Positions 48,321 through 60,502 of a stretch of 64,000 nt of DNA are shown one piece after another. Numbering within the stretch: the stretch's first letter is position 1; every line of letters begins with the position of its first letter. The translations under genes were made by a program, and so were the position numbers. The stretch is from Halichondria panicea (lineage: Eukaryota; Porifera; Demospongiae; Suberitida; Halichondriidae), in contig NC_087382.1 of NCBI RefSeq assembly GCF_963675165.1, forward strand, positions 3,387,963 to 3,451,962. The letters run 5' to 3'. The notes beneath the pieces were generated by a model. That model was not told the origin of the DNA and did no database searches. It saw only the letters and a program-made list of their open reading frames with translations.

Positions 48321-51300
48321 ATGGGACAGGAACAGTCTGCTGAGTAAGTGATGGTCTTACAGCCTAACATTTTTATTGCTTTTAAACAGGAAACAGGCCG
48401 GGGAGTTATGGGTTGCTGCTGGGGATGGTGATGTAAGCAAAGTGAAGTCCCTGCTGGCACGTGGGGCCAACCCTAACCACCCCGAGTACTATCCATTACA
48501 CTACGCTTGTAGGAATGGTCACCTGGAGATAGTGAAGGCAGTTGTTAAGGCTGGAGCAGACCCTGAGAGAAGGGATGTTTGGGGCTGGTCTCCAGTTCAT
48601 TATGCAGCCTATTATGATCATAAGGAGGTGTTGGTTTACTTGATCAGGGATTGCAAGTGCAGCGCTGGTGAGTAGTTTTCCATTCACTAGCAGTTGCTAC
48701 ATAACTCCCCCGGCCAACCCTATATATAGCAAGTTTTCACATTGCAAATATTTTTGTGGGACTTTAATATCAGTTTAATTTGTAACGAATACGGAATACA
48801 TGCATGGCTTGGGCTTCTTAGTTTTGAATGAGTTGGTTATGTACACGAACTATGCGTTCGAAGCCTTGAGGGCCTGGCTTAGGGATGGACATTTAGTTCC
48901 TTACAAATGCACCAGTCCTGTAATATTTAAATATTAGTGATACCAACATTCACTTGTGTATAGATGCCAGGGACCAGCGCAACAATACTCCACTCCACAA
49001 AGCATGCTATTGGGATCACCTAGGTGTGGTGCAGTACTTGGTGGAGGAGGCCCACTGTGACATCAGTGAGTGTATCATAATTTTGTCTGTCCCTGTGTAC
49101 ACATTTGTTGTTATGAACACTTTCAGATGTACGGAACAACAACAACCAGACTGTACTTCATTTAGCCTGCAGTCGCGCCCTATATCTAACTGGTGAGTCG
49201 AAGTAATTAGAGATTATAGTAACTACATAGCCCTAAAAGTACTTGTTTGTAACAGACCAGAAATAAGAGTATATGCATGTAATAGATATAGCATGGGAGA
49301 CCGAGTGTTTTATGGAATATACAGGTACAAGCATAAGGGTGAAGCTCCGAGGGCGAGTTGCTTGTATATTTCAATGAAACACGAGGATTCTCATGCTATA
49401 ATATTATGCAGGACGACCCCTTACCAAAACGTGTAATAAGAACACGGAAGGAACTGTATGACTTTTATTACATCTTTGTAACCTTATAAGATCCTTACAA
49501 TATAGTACATGTATTATTATAACCAACTGCATTCCCGTTCAATATTGTAGGTTTTGGTATGCCTTCCCGTCAGCTTGCAGTAGTGCAGTACTTGGTTGAG
49601 AAGGCTAACTGTGACATCAGTGAGTTTATTTAAATGTAATGTGTATACAATCTCTTGACCATTAACATGCACATGCAGATGCAACTGATAAGCGAGGCTG
49701 GACACCCCTTGACACAGCTATAAAGAGTAGTTTTTTCAAGGACATTGTTGACTACCTCAAGACTCGACAAGAATCATCTAGACAATCAGGCAAGTTATGA
49801 AAACATTTCACCGGCATCCTAAATAATTGACACAGCTATACATTATAAAGAGATTAGTGATGTGCATAATGTTATGTTTACACGACTCAACAACTGTTAC
49901 TCATGGCAACCAGGCACGACGTTATGAACATATTTAACCGAAATTGTTATCACGAGGAATTCCTAGTAAATTGTTATCTGAGTACATTTTCCTCAATGAA
50001 GTAAAAAATGTCATGCCAGCAAAGGCTTCGCCATGCATACAGTAATTATAACTATACTTTACCATAGCTATATATAATTTTATAGTCAGTCATATTTACT
50101 TCCTTGTACATTCATGCAGGAAAAGATGGTGTTGGGAGTCAAACAGCTGTTCCACTCACACAAGACGAGGCTGATGCTCTGCAGAAGCTTCTCGAGGGAG
50201 CACAAGTCACCATTGGTCATCCCATTGTTGCTGGCACAACCACTCTGGAGGATGTTCAGCAGCTGCTTACTCAGAGAGGACTGGAGATTATGGCCGACGA
50301 CCTCAGGACAAAACTCAGACTAAGTAAGCTTAAAATTACTATTTTTAGTGCTTATCACATGATCTCCGGTCAATCAGTTTAGCTTAAAGTAGTCACACGA
50401 CCGTGATTTGTAATCTCCACACTTAACTGATTACTTGCCGAATGGTTCTCGCTAAAATTTCAATGTTTGTTATTTTTCATATGATCAAAGTAACTTAATC
50501 TCTACTAATTTCTCCATAATTATAGTTATGACTGAGCAACAAAGAAACCTCGAGATACTCAACAATCTAATGACAGATGAAGACACTATCGATGTTTGCT
50601 ACCCAAGGCTATTTCTTGTTGGGCTGCCATCTGTTGGCAAGACGACCACACTCAATCGACTGCTGGGGGAGTTTGAGAACATTGACTCTGCTGGAGACAA
50701 AGCCAAGCTTAGAAGCACACTGCTTGCTAACTGCAAACAAATACTTGCCTTCGTTAATGAAAACACAGCAAAATGGTTGTCATCCAAAGATGTTGACGAA
50801 GAAACAAAGCTGTTGTTTGGCTACTTGCGTGAATCTAAGTCTGAAACCACTCCTAACAAAAAGATAAGCATCGCAACCTCAACCGATTCTCCTGTATTAA
50901 TACCCAAGCAAAAAACTCGATCTAGACATCCCACAAAAGGGTTTCCGAAAGAAAGCAGATCACCACTACACCAAGCCACAGCTACTCAGCGTACAACAAT
51001 AAGTCAACCAAGAAGCAAACTACTACCAATAAAATCAAAATTACAACAGCTAATAAAGAATGCTGACTATTCCAAAATGGCCGATTTCCTTGGCGATATT
51101 TTACTGAACATTCACGACATCGGAGGTCAGCCAGGCTTTTTGGAAATGCTACCAGCCCTGAGCACTGGTCCGGCCATGTATCTAGTGTTCTTAGATCTCA
51201 GTAAGGAACTTGACAAGCTGTACAAAATACCTTTCAGTCGAGATGGTATGGAAATTATTCCCTTCAATTCTGTTCACACTACAGAAGCCACAATCTCTCA

Positions 51301-54034
51301 AATCCTCACCTCTATTGCCAGTGTCCATTGCATCTCAAGAGATCCCACTCCTCTTATTGATGTTGGCAGAGCTAGTGATGCTCTTAAAGAAAGAATTAAA
51401 ACATTTAAACAAGTTAAATCGGTAGCAGCCTTGATAGGCACACACAAAGACAAGCTGACCGACCCCGAGAGACAAATCAGCGAGAAAAATGAGGCACTTA
51501 CAAAAGTTATCAATAAATTCCCCGAAATTATTATTTCTCCAAGATCAAAACAGCAGAATATTGAGCACAGCGAACCTATAGACGGAGCCCATACACAATC
51601 AGGTTCAAAATCTTGTTTCTTCTCAGTAGATAACCTCAATGGAACTGAAGTGTCTGACATCGGCCCCGTTCGTAATTTCTTAAGTCGAATAATTTTGTCT
51701 CGCTTCAAAAATGCTTCTCTTCCGATTCGACCGAAATGGCTCATTTTTGGGTTGCTTCTTCGAAAACAATTTCAAATAGCTACAATTGAAGATTGCTTTG
51801 AATTAGGAGAAATGCTAGAAATGCAGAAAGAAGAAGTAAAAGTGTGTCTCTGGTATCTTCACAATTGTGTTGGTACGATCCTCCATTACACCAACGTACC
51901 TGGTGATGACGGTTGGCTCAAGGGTCACGTGATCTGCACTCTTCAAGCTATCTTTGATAGTATCAGCCAGTTTATTCTTCTTTCTATGGGAACGCTTCAC
52001 TCAGGAGGTCCAGTTACCGACTACGAGCAAGCCGAGTTGGTTAAGAAGGGACAGTTCTCGATCAAATCCATTGAGATGTGTTGCAGAAACGTGGAAATGT
52101 CTGAACTTATTCCCGCAAAGCATCTCATTAAGTTATTGGAGCACGTCAAACTTCTGTCCCCGATATCTCATAAGGATAAATCATCAGTGGAAGTTGTTCG
52201 CACTACCTACTTAATGCCGGCTGTTTTGGAATGTGCTTCACAAGAGGAGCTGGCGAACCCACCTCCATCAGACACCAATAACCCAGAACCACTCCACATC
52301 ACGTTCAGCTTTGGTTACGTACCAACAGGAGTCTTCTGTGGGCTCATCACTCGACTAGTTTCCCAAGGCCGCCATGGAATACTCGGATTGACGTGGGAGT
52401 TGGTGGAAGATGGTGTCAAGAGAAACTGCGTCTCTTTTCTGATTGCGAAATCAAATAAGATAACGTTAATATCGCATGAAAGAAGTTACGAAATACGAGT
52501 TACTCGAAATCACGCCCGTCTCTCCCTGCACGACCTTTGCACCTATGTTCTCTCGGTAGTTCTCTACACTCTCACGAGCATGTACGAGCAGCTAGTCCCA
52601 CAAGTGGCGTTCCAGTGCCCATGTCCTGGTCACAGCTCAAGCAGAGATCACAATTCCTTGTGTATTCTGACAGAAGATGTATGGATTCAGTTTCTGTGTG
52701 GCAGTAATCCCGTTACCTTGAGGAAGGAGCAGACAGTTTGGCTTGGAAAGGTGTGTGTACAGTTAGCGTACGTAGAATTATGTTCATGTGTTCTTGCATA
52801 ATGTTTCCATTCATTCTACAGACCAAGAAGGTTGGTGAGGAAACTAAACTAGAGGTGCTAAAGTTTTCTAAGGATAGTTTCTCCTTTCACTGGATTAAAG
52901 AGGGTCAGATCAAGACAACTGACGATCGGCCCAACACTCTGAGTTTCCCGAGTGTGAAAGAGGAGGACTTTGGTCACTACCAGTGTGAGGTGAAGGATGC
53001 AGCTGCTGGGAAAGTGCTCCTCACTGTCTACAGAGCTCTCTACAAAGAGAAGACAAGTCAGTTAACTGAGTATGATTAAGGATGTACTTACTTTTAACAT
53101 CACATTTACTTTAGATGAAATCTCTACTAAAAGGAATGAAGAGCCAAAAAGCTATGACACTACCAGCACATCTATTGTAAAGATGCCATCATCAGGTTTG
53201 ATTGTTTCTACGAACTATTCTACAAACACTGTTATTCACTGATCACTCCTATATAGATGAGGGGTCCCTGTCAGCAGAAAGGCTCAAACCCTCAGCAGAT
53301 CCAGTCCAGAGAGTAGGAACTCTATCAGCTGGTGAAGATAATCAAGTCTGTACTAGAATATTAGGTATATTTCCTGAAGTAGCTAGTTATGTATGTATGC
53401 ATGGTTTTAATGTCTGTCCCTCTACAGGATCACCTGCTAATCAAGTCGCTCTCCAAGAACTAATGAGGCGATACAATCTGACTGACGAGCAACTCAACCG
53501 TGAAATAGTGGACTCCGATACTCCCGTAATGGCCTTAAATTTTGATGATGTGGAAATGTATTCAACTGCAATGGGGCTAGCTATTGCTAAACAAGCTGAT
53601 GTGAAGAAGGTGTACCATTGCGAAGGAACTCAAGCAGCCATGATGAAGTGCCTGCAAGTTTGGAAAGAACGTGATCCTTTTCAAGCAACTTACAGAGCTC
53701 TACTGGATATTGCACTGAGTTTGGGGAAAGGAGACACAGCTGATAAAATCTGTCATCAATTGACCCAACGTAAGTACATGTATATCAGTGCCCCTCCCCA
53801 TTTTCCTTGCCCCTTTAACAAGCAACTGAGCCGGTAGCTATCCGACTCATGCATGTAACTGAAATCACACCAGAGAAGTATTTCATAATGAGTATACATA
53901 GGATTGACAGTCACAGTGCAATTGTGTGTGTTTTCAATTATTGCACAAATTATCTCAGCTAGTGCACTGTTGATATGACAACCTATAGTTGATATACATA
54001 TAATTATTATTGTACAGATCGTACACTGGACTGA
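48321..54034 (+). CDS. Roco gene C: ankyrin-Roc-COR-Ig-death domain protein
   Basis: Thirteen exons: 48321-48343, 48390-48667, 48964-49065, 49127-49192, 49551-49619, 49679-49789, 50120-50323, 50526-52750, 52822-53056, 53115-53195, 53257-53364, 53428-53769, 54018-54034. They total 3861 nt, 1286 aa, in phase. The same domain order is seen: MGQEQS start, ankyrin repeats, Roc with P-loop GLPSVGKTT (Pro to Leu, still GxxxxGKT), DIGGQ, THKD, COR-like region with FQCPCPGH, Ig-like exon (FHWIKEG, KEEDFGHYQCEV), death domain. The ankyrin exon reads RRDVWGWSPVHYAAYYDHKE where Roco A has GRWDNQGISPVHCAAKWGHK. The Ig exon lacks three residues (GSR) relative to A. The COR end matches A, not B. The intron after 49789 has a GC donor. 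A candidate AATAAA follows near 54165. Confidence 0.88.
49287..49400. repeat. 114-bp fold-back repeat in a Roco C intron
   Basis: Counterpart of 15017-15130; same ends and length. Confidence 0.75.
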
Positions 54035-54361
54035 TGCAGTGATTACACATGCAGTGTGTCGGATTGTACACAAAATACTCTAGAAATTGCATGTTACATA
54101 GATTCACCCCTACTGGATGATCGATTTGATCATACGAAGAAGACTATACTGAACAATAAAATTATAGCCATTTTCATAGATACAATTACATTCAAATTTT
54201 CTCATGCAAATGTACAGTGGAATTGTTAGATCACAATAACAACTATTCAGTAATAACAACTTTTCTGTTACATAATTGTACATGAATAGATTGTATTATA
54301 AAAATAATTATAACATGTACGCCAGAATAACAACTGAAACCAAAAAACAATTATAATATAA

Positions 54362-55215
54362 TTATGAAAGTATATACAATAATAAAACTAGACAACGTTC
54401 AGACATTGCATGACAGTATCTAAACTGAGAGCAGGCTACAGCCCACAGAGGACAGCCGATAGCCGATACCACCTGCAGAGAAAGAGAAACACTCAATAGG
54501 GTACCACACACTTGGAGGTATGGATATATACACCTCACCTGGTTGTCCAGTGGGGAAGGCCAGGAGTGGAGACACTGGATGGAACAGTTCAGTGGGGAAA
54601 ATGGCAACTGGTCTCCGACGATTCAGCATGACGACACCAATATGCATTATCAACTACGAAACGGCATGACAACAATTAGCAATGGTAGAGAGGGATGTAT
54701 GTGCTCTCACTATTAACAATGAACTCCCTCCACTCAAGACGGCACTCAGCTTCGTCAACCTTGACTTGACCCTTCTCTAAGGGAATGTTTTGTTAATGGT
54801 AGCTAGCTATAGTTATAATAGCACAGACCTTTCACCTGAAGCTCTCTGTCCTTCTGATTGATTCTCCTCTGAAGTCTGGCATGATCTGCAACATTGTCCT
54901 GTCAGATATAATCGATAGTGGTATCCATACATAAGTTTCATCTCACCATCATATTAACATGCTGCAACTGTTGCTTTATATCTGATACTTCTCTCTTCAG
55001 GCTAACCAAGTCAGGAGTCTCAGAGGCGTACCAATACACCAACTAGATACGTGTGTTAAAACTGTATTCCAGCATCTAGACCAGTAGATCTAATTATAGT
55101 AAACTGACTTTGTTAGATAGCTTGGGACTCCATAATCTGAGCAGCTTGGTGAGCAGCACTTTTCCTAAGACAAGACAAGACACAGGAGGTTCCAGTTGAT
55201 CACAACACTCTCCAT
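54362..55215 (-). pseudogene. GET1: GET1 (WRB) gene copy in unit 3, broken
   Basis: The same exon series as 21274-22122 with start ATG at 55215. It carries the CTTGT duplication after the first membrane segment and a private 7-bp duplication (GCCGATAGCCGATA near 54460-54473). The second lesion shifts the last exon, so the GGIGCPLWAV end is lost. RRPVAIFPTELFHPVSPL is retained. Confidence 0.82.
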
Positions 55216-55630
55216 GGCAGTAAGAATGAAGGGATATTCCCTAACAGTAGTTCTACACTGCACTTACAGGTAGGGTTTTTCCCTATGCAATGTGGCCACC
55301 ATTGATTGTTGTGCCACTGTCTAGTCTACGTCTGTTTCCAAGAGCTCTCTCACTATCTGCAGTCGAGTCCAAGTTATGCCAAAAGAAAGAAAAAGAAAGG
55401 TTCTACTTTAATAGAAATCTAGTGTAGAACTTACTTTGATAGCCTGTTGCTAGCTAGCTGTAGAGATGTATTTGTTTATATATCTACCTATATAGCTACT
55501 GAGTACTGTGCTATTTTACCTCATACCAACACCCACATAACCAGGAGACTCCTGCTGCTGTAGGAGGAGGCTCTGGCTCCACCATTGAGGAGGTACGTCA
55601 CTGGCACACACTTCACACATTGTGTCCACG

Positions 55631-56116
55631 TAGTCTCATGAATCAGCTGCACTAGGAATGTCCGTCTGAGCACCACTTTAGTCTAGAGGTTATTGCACAA
55701 TGGAATTTTAATTGTCATTACGTCAGTGTTAAAACCAATTAGTTCCAACGCATGCAAAAGGTCAACCGCGAACGCTTGACTTAGCAGCTATGAATTTTGT
55801 TTGGCTTGCTCCAAGAACTTTCTAAAAGATCAAGAAAAAAGTTGTACAGCACTAGTGCAGTCAACATAGCTCCTTGACTGGCTAACAATAGTGCTGACTA
55901 GTGCAGTCAACATAGCTCCTTGACTGGCTAACAGTAGCGCTGACTAGCGCTATAATATGAATGCGTCCTGCTGCATACACTTCTTGTCATTCTTTATTTC
56001 CTTTAATTTTGTCAATCCTTGATCTGATTAGTCAGGTCGGAATTCTGACCTGACCAAAAAAGTTTGTACTAAAGTGCTCAGACGGACATTCCTAGTGCGG
56101 CTGATTCATGAGACTA
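55631..56116. mobile_element. MITE with about 42-bp TIRs (486 bp), same insertion as 22548-23237
   Basis: Identical flanks (GTGTCCACG both sides) and TIRs TAGTCTCATGAATCAGC... and complement. It has only two copies of the internal 46-bp unit (55851-55942), accounting for most of the length difference. Confidence 0.85.
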
Positions 56117-56539
56117 GTGTCCACGTACGTACGTATATATCCCCAGGCACTTCCTGTGAAGAAAATCAAAACGACAGAAGCTACTGATGGAGAGGCTGTG
56201 AGCAAAGGGAAGGGCAAGGAAAACAAGACGAACTGGGATGGTATCGAATTGGGACAAACTAAAGACTGGAGGTATACATTCCAACTATGTTATCAACTGA
56301 TACTGATCACATGTACTCAGACCATGGACCAGCTCATGGAATGTGAACGGAATCAGAGCGTGGATAAAGGTATCGTTTCCTCCGTCCTCAATAATTACAA
56401 TTATTAACCAACCGCATTTTATACACTGTGTACAGAATGTTGGTCTGGAGTACATTGCACGAGAATACCCAGACATATTCTGTGTACAAGAAACCAAGTG
56501 TATTGAGAAAGAGCTTCCTATGGTAGGACAGCCACTGTA

Positions 56540-56942
56540 CACACACACTCACCCCCCCCCCCCCACACACACACACACACACACTCACCCCCCCACACAC
56601 ACACACACCCCCACACACACTCACCCCCCCCCCCCACACACACACACACACACTCACCCCCCCACACACACACACACCCCCACACACACTCACCCCCCCA
56701 CACACACACTCACCCCCCCACACACACACACAACCCCCCCCACACACACACTCACCCCCCCACACACACACTCACCCCCCCCCACACACACACTCACCCC
56801 CCCACACACACACACTCACCCCCCCACACACACACACTCACCCCCCCCACACACACACTCACCCCCCCCACAGACCCCCCCCCCACACACACACTCACCC
56901 CCCCACACACACACACAATCCCCCAAACACACACACACACAC
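56540..56942. repeat. Long CA/poly-C microsatellite
   Basis: About 400 bp of (CA)n with CTCACCCCCCC interruptions arranged in higher-order repeats of about 22-60 bp, in an APEX1 intron. It is about twice the length of the homologous arrays in copies 1 and 2. Confidence 0.95.
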
Positions 56943-57733
56943 AGAACCAGCTCGGTATTCCTGGCTACCACATCTACTGGCACTCCGCAGAGAAGAGGCT
57001 ACAGCGGTGTGGGGTGAGGCATATTCACCGTTAGTTACAAGTATTGTGCAGGCTGTACTCCAAAGAGAAGCCAATTTCAGTGACCAATGGTTTGGGAATT
57101 GAGAAGTTTGATTGTGAGGGTAGGATCATCACTGCTGAATATGAGCACTTCTATTTCCTTACATCTTGTAAGTTGGTTCTGATTTTATTTAGATTCCTAT
57201 TGTCACTGTTATGTTGTGCCCTGTGTATATAGATGTGCCCAATGCTGGTGATGGCCTCAAGAGGCTCTCGTACAAGCAAGACTGGGATAGGGACCTCAGA
57301 GAGTACATGAAGAAACTAGATCTCAGTTCTTCTCTGTGGGGACCTCAATGTGGCCCATAAAGAGATAGGTACCTTCAGAGTTTGCCTTGACTTTGTGTAC
57401 ATGCATGTATGTATCTACGTGTAGATTTAAAGAACCTCAAGACAAACACAAAGACAGCTGGTTTCACGCCCGAGGAGAGACAGGACTTCACAGAGCTACT
57501 GGAGGAGGGTTTCGTGGACACCTTCCGTCACCTGTATCCCAACCTCTCTGGAGCGTACACTTACTAGTCATACCGGTTCAACGCCAGAGCCAAGAACACT
57601 GGCTGGTTAGTGCTCCTGCATTACTCTAGCAATAGAGTGTATCTGTGTTATCATGTCCACGATCCTGCTACTAATACCCAACACATGCACACTGTCTTAG
57701 TTATCCACCACCCCCACCACCCACACACACTAG

Positions 57734-59852
57734 ATGACGAGGCAAAGAAGGTAGCCTCACAGGCACAAGCAGACGCTCGCTGGATCATAAGAAACACAAA
57801 GCCTTATCCACACTGCAGGTACGTTGGAATAGAGTATAGAATCAATAGAACAATAATATTTAGAGTTACTGTACATAATTATACGTTTCATTGTTGTCTG
57901 ATTTCAATATTTCCTTATAGAGCTCCAATTCAGAAGAATGACGGATGCAATCACATGACTTGTAAACAGGTACGGGCTTAACATAATTATTAGACTGGAA
58001 ACGGCTGCACCTAGTTCATCTTTTGTTGCCTCTAGTGTCGCCATGATTTCTGCTGGGTGTGTCTTGATCCCTAGAGTCTACATAACCACAGAACTGGGGG
58101 ATACTTTACGTAAGTCGTACATAGCCAATTTACATTCAAAAACGCTCTTACAACTGATTGTCATCTATAGCTAGCTATGTGTACTAGCTTTGCTGTTCTC
58201 ATAACTTTTTCAGTTCATATTTCACACAAATGTCACAAATGATATGGGCAACAGATATCAATCTTGTCTATTGACCTAGCTCCCTCCTTTTCCTTCGTAG
58301 TGTGAATCGGTACCGTTGCAGTTTTAATTTATTCAACAAATACTTTTTTAGAGGCCATTCCATGAAATTCAGTTGTCTATTGACCTCCCTCCCCTTTGTA
58401 GCTGTAACCGGTTCACTGCTCAGGAGAAGGCCAACACGACAGTGGAGAGGTCCAGAGGAGACATGGAGGCTGCCTATGTTAAGAAAGCTACAGAGGACCT
58501 TCAGTCGCACACTAAGAGATTCCAGCATTATTATGACAGATACAACAATCATCTACACAGTCTGGATGTAAGTGGTGGAGCGTGAAAAATCTCTCGACAA
58601 TTCTAGCAAGTTTAGTTTTGATTTTGCTAGCTATAGTTTTAAGTGCCCATAACTTGACTTTGGAAGGTCCAATTTCATGTAGGATGCGTTCTGTAGCTCT
58701 AAGGGAGGTCTATTTATCAAAATGGGGTGTGTTTAAATCATGTAGGCCAATTTTTTTCTCTTGTCAGATTGAAATGAAGTTGCTTCAAGAGTCTACTGGT
58801 AAGATGAGAGAACTGGAAAGACTCGGACTGGCTCTCGACAAGAAAGGTACGATGTTTGTGCATGTGCATGTATTATAATAGCTGCTTAGTAATATTGAAA
58901 TATGACCTTAATTTGGAAGTTCGTACTGTACATATAACACTACATATTTTTCTTTATAGTGGCTCGGGTCAAAGGTCAATCTGATGCCACCATTGGGGTG
59001 AACTCTCCTCTCACTCCACAAAAGAAAATCAGTGTTTTCACAACTAGAGAAGCGAAAAACTTTCTCGATGATATTTTCCGAATTCTGCTGAGAGCGAGGA
59101 GAATCCTGTCAGCCTCGTATTGCATTGGATACTTCATCCCTGATACAGATGAGGAGGCCCTGGGGGCACATGAAGTATTGCAGGTGAGGGCAGGTGGCTC
59201 ATCGTGACAGCAGATTATGGTGTATGGAGAAATAGTGAAGTATTTCTTTAAACGATCACAACTTAAATGTTTATCTACTTGCGAAATATTCCATTTTGGT
59301 AGAATTAACTACGTGTACCATTGCATTGTCAAGTGTAGCAGCGTTGTCTAACAGCCTACTGTAATAGCTAATTTAGTGTGTCACTTTCCAACACACACTA
59401 ACACACACACGCACACCCACACACACACTCACACACACACACACCCCACACCCCTCAGGGAAAACTAGAGGAAGCAGTGGAGGTTGTCTCGGAGATGGTC
59501 AATAGACAATACCTCCAAACACCACGCTCTAAAATGAACGAAGCCGCTGGAAACGTCGACTACCTTTGTAGCGAATATCTCACCGAAATGTTCGTGGTTG
59601 CGACAATCGCCGATCTGGCAGTAAAAGAAGCAGAAAAGCCTCCACCTCCGCGTGCCACCCTGCCCACTCCACGGGAGGACAGCCCGCCCCCTCGTATGGG
59701 GGTGATTCCCCTCGGCTTTGGACCAGACGTTCCCGACCAACCGGAGAGAGAGGCGCTTCTGTTTGATTGGTCTATTGAATCCCGATGGAACATTGCATAT
59801 TTTACGAGTACCAGAAGAGGAGTTTCAATTTCTTAGGGCCCCAGCAGACTAA
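57734..59852 (+). pseudogene. ANKIB1 3'-half duplicate, copy D
   Basis: The exon series as in B and C. The first Rcat zinc ligand is lost (KPYPHC instead of KPCPHC, near 57807). The Trp codon in CLDPW is TAG (near 58073), ending translation inside Rcat. A 2-bp deletion in the last exon (CCGGAGAGAG, about 59741) shifts the C-terminus. Clearly non-functional. Confidence 0.88.
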
Positions 59853-60502
59853 TTAGCGTTATGTGAATGTACTTGTGAACTACAGGTATATAATAATTAT
59901 GAGTATTCTGTTCAACAATTTAGCTGTGTGTGTATGTATAAACATGTTATTTTTCATGTTGTTTGCACAGTCATCATTTGTCATTAAAAAGGCACCTCTC
60001 CCCGAAGCAGCCATTGTGATCAAACTCTGCAGAACCACCCCCTTTCTATGTTTCGTAACACGCCGACCGTTTCATATTTTAAAGACAGAATAATCACTAT
60101 TATTTATGATAATAATTATGCTAGACTAGCCAATTAGCGTTAATTGCAATGGTGTCTCATACCCCCCCCCCCCCCACTCAAATATATACCCGAATCATTT
60201 GAACACTAAAAGCTAGCTGCAAACAAAGCACTGCATGTCAGTTGTCACTAGCCTGTTTTACCATAATATTATAGTTAGAGAACAGGCATTTTTTTATATG
60301 TCTGATAATACCCCCTGCATGCATGTACATGTACCCTATGATTTATTCATGAACATGCATGCAGTCACATGTGTAATGGAATTCTCCTTACACACAATAG
60401 AGGGTGTGTCTGGAATGTCTGTGGTGAGGGTATTCATATCATTCCAAGCTTCCATTCTCAATATTAAACTGCAGCCTACACACATCTCTGGTTCCTATAA
60501 TA
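59853..60502 (+). promoter_or_regulatory. Intergenic 5' region of Roco gene D
   Basis: Same layout as the other Roco upstream regions (poly-C at about 60162-60175, TGCATGCATGTACATGTA). The segment just upstream of the ATG differs from A-C (replacement between about 60448 and 60500). Confidence 0.5.

Larger units (their letters stand above)
55545..57605 (+). pseudogene. APEX1: APEX1 5' fragment, copy 3, broken
   Basis: The full exon series up to NARAKNTGW, with [32 protein letters not shown] and [14 protein letters not shown]. It carries the two shared frameshifts (SAEK/GYSGVG at about 56985-57010; before VLLCGDLN at about 57320-57335) plus TGG to TAG in the YWSY motif (about 57566). The terminal exon is absent. 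The CA array in its fourth intron is the longest of the three copies. Confidence 0.85.
45534..57642 (+). repeat. Segmental duplication unit 3 (12.1 kb)
   Basis: ANKIB1 3' half C, Roco C, GET1 and APEX1 in the same order and orientation as unit 1. It starts at the CTGTGTTATCGTGTCC junction. Confidence 0.85.
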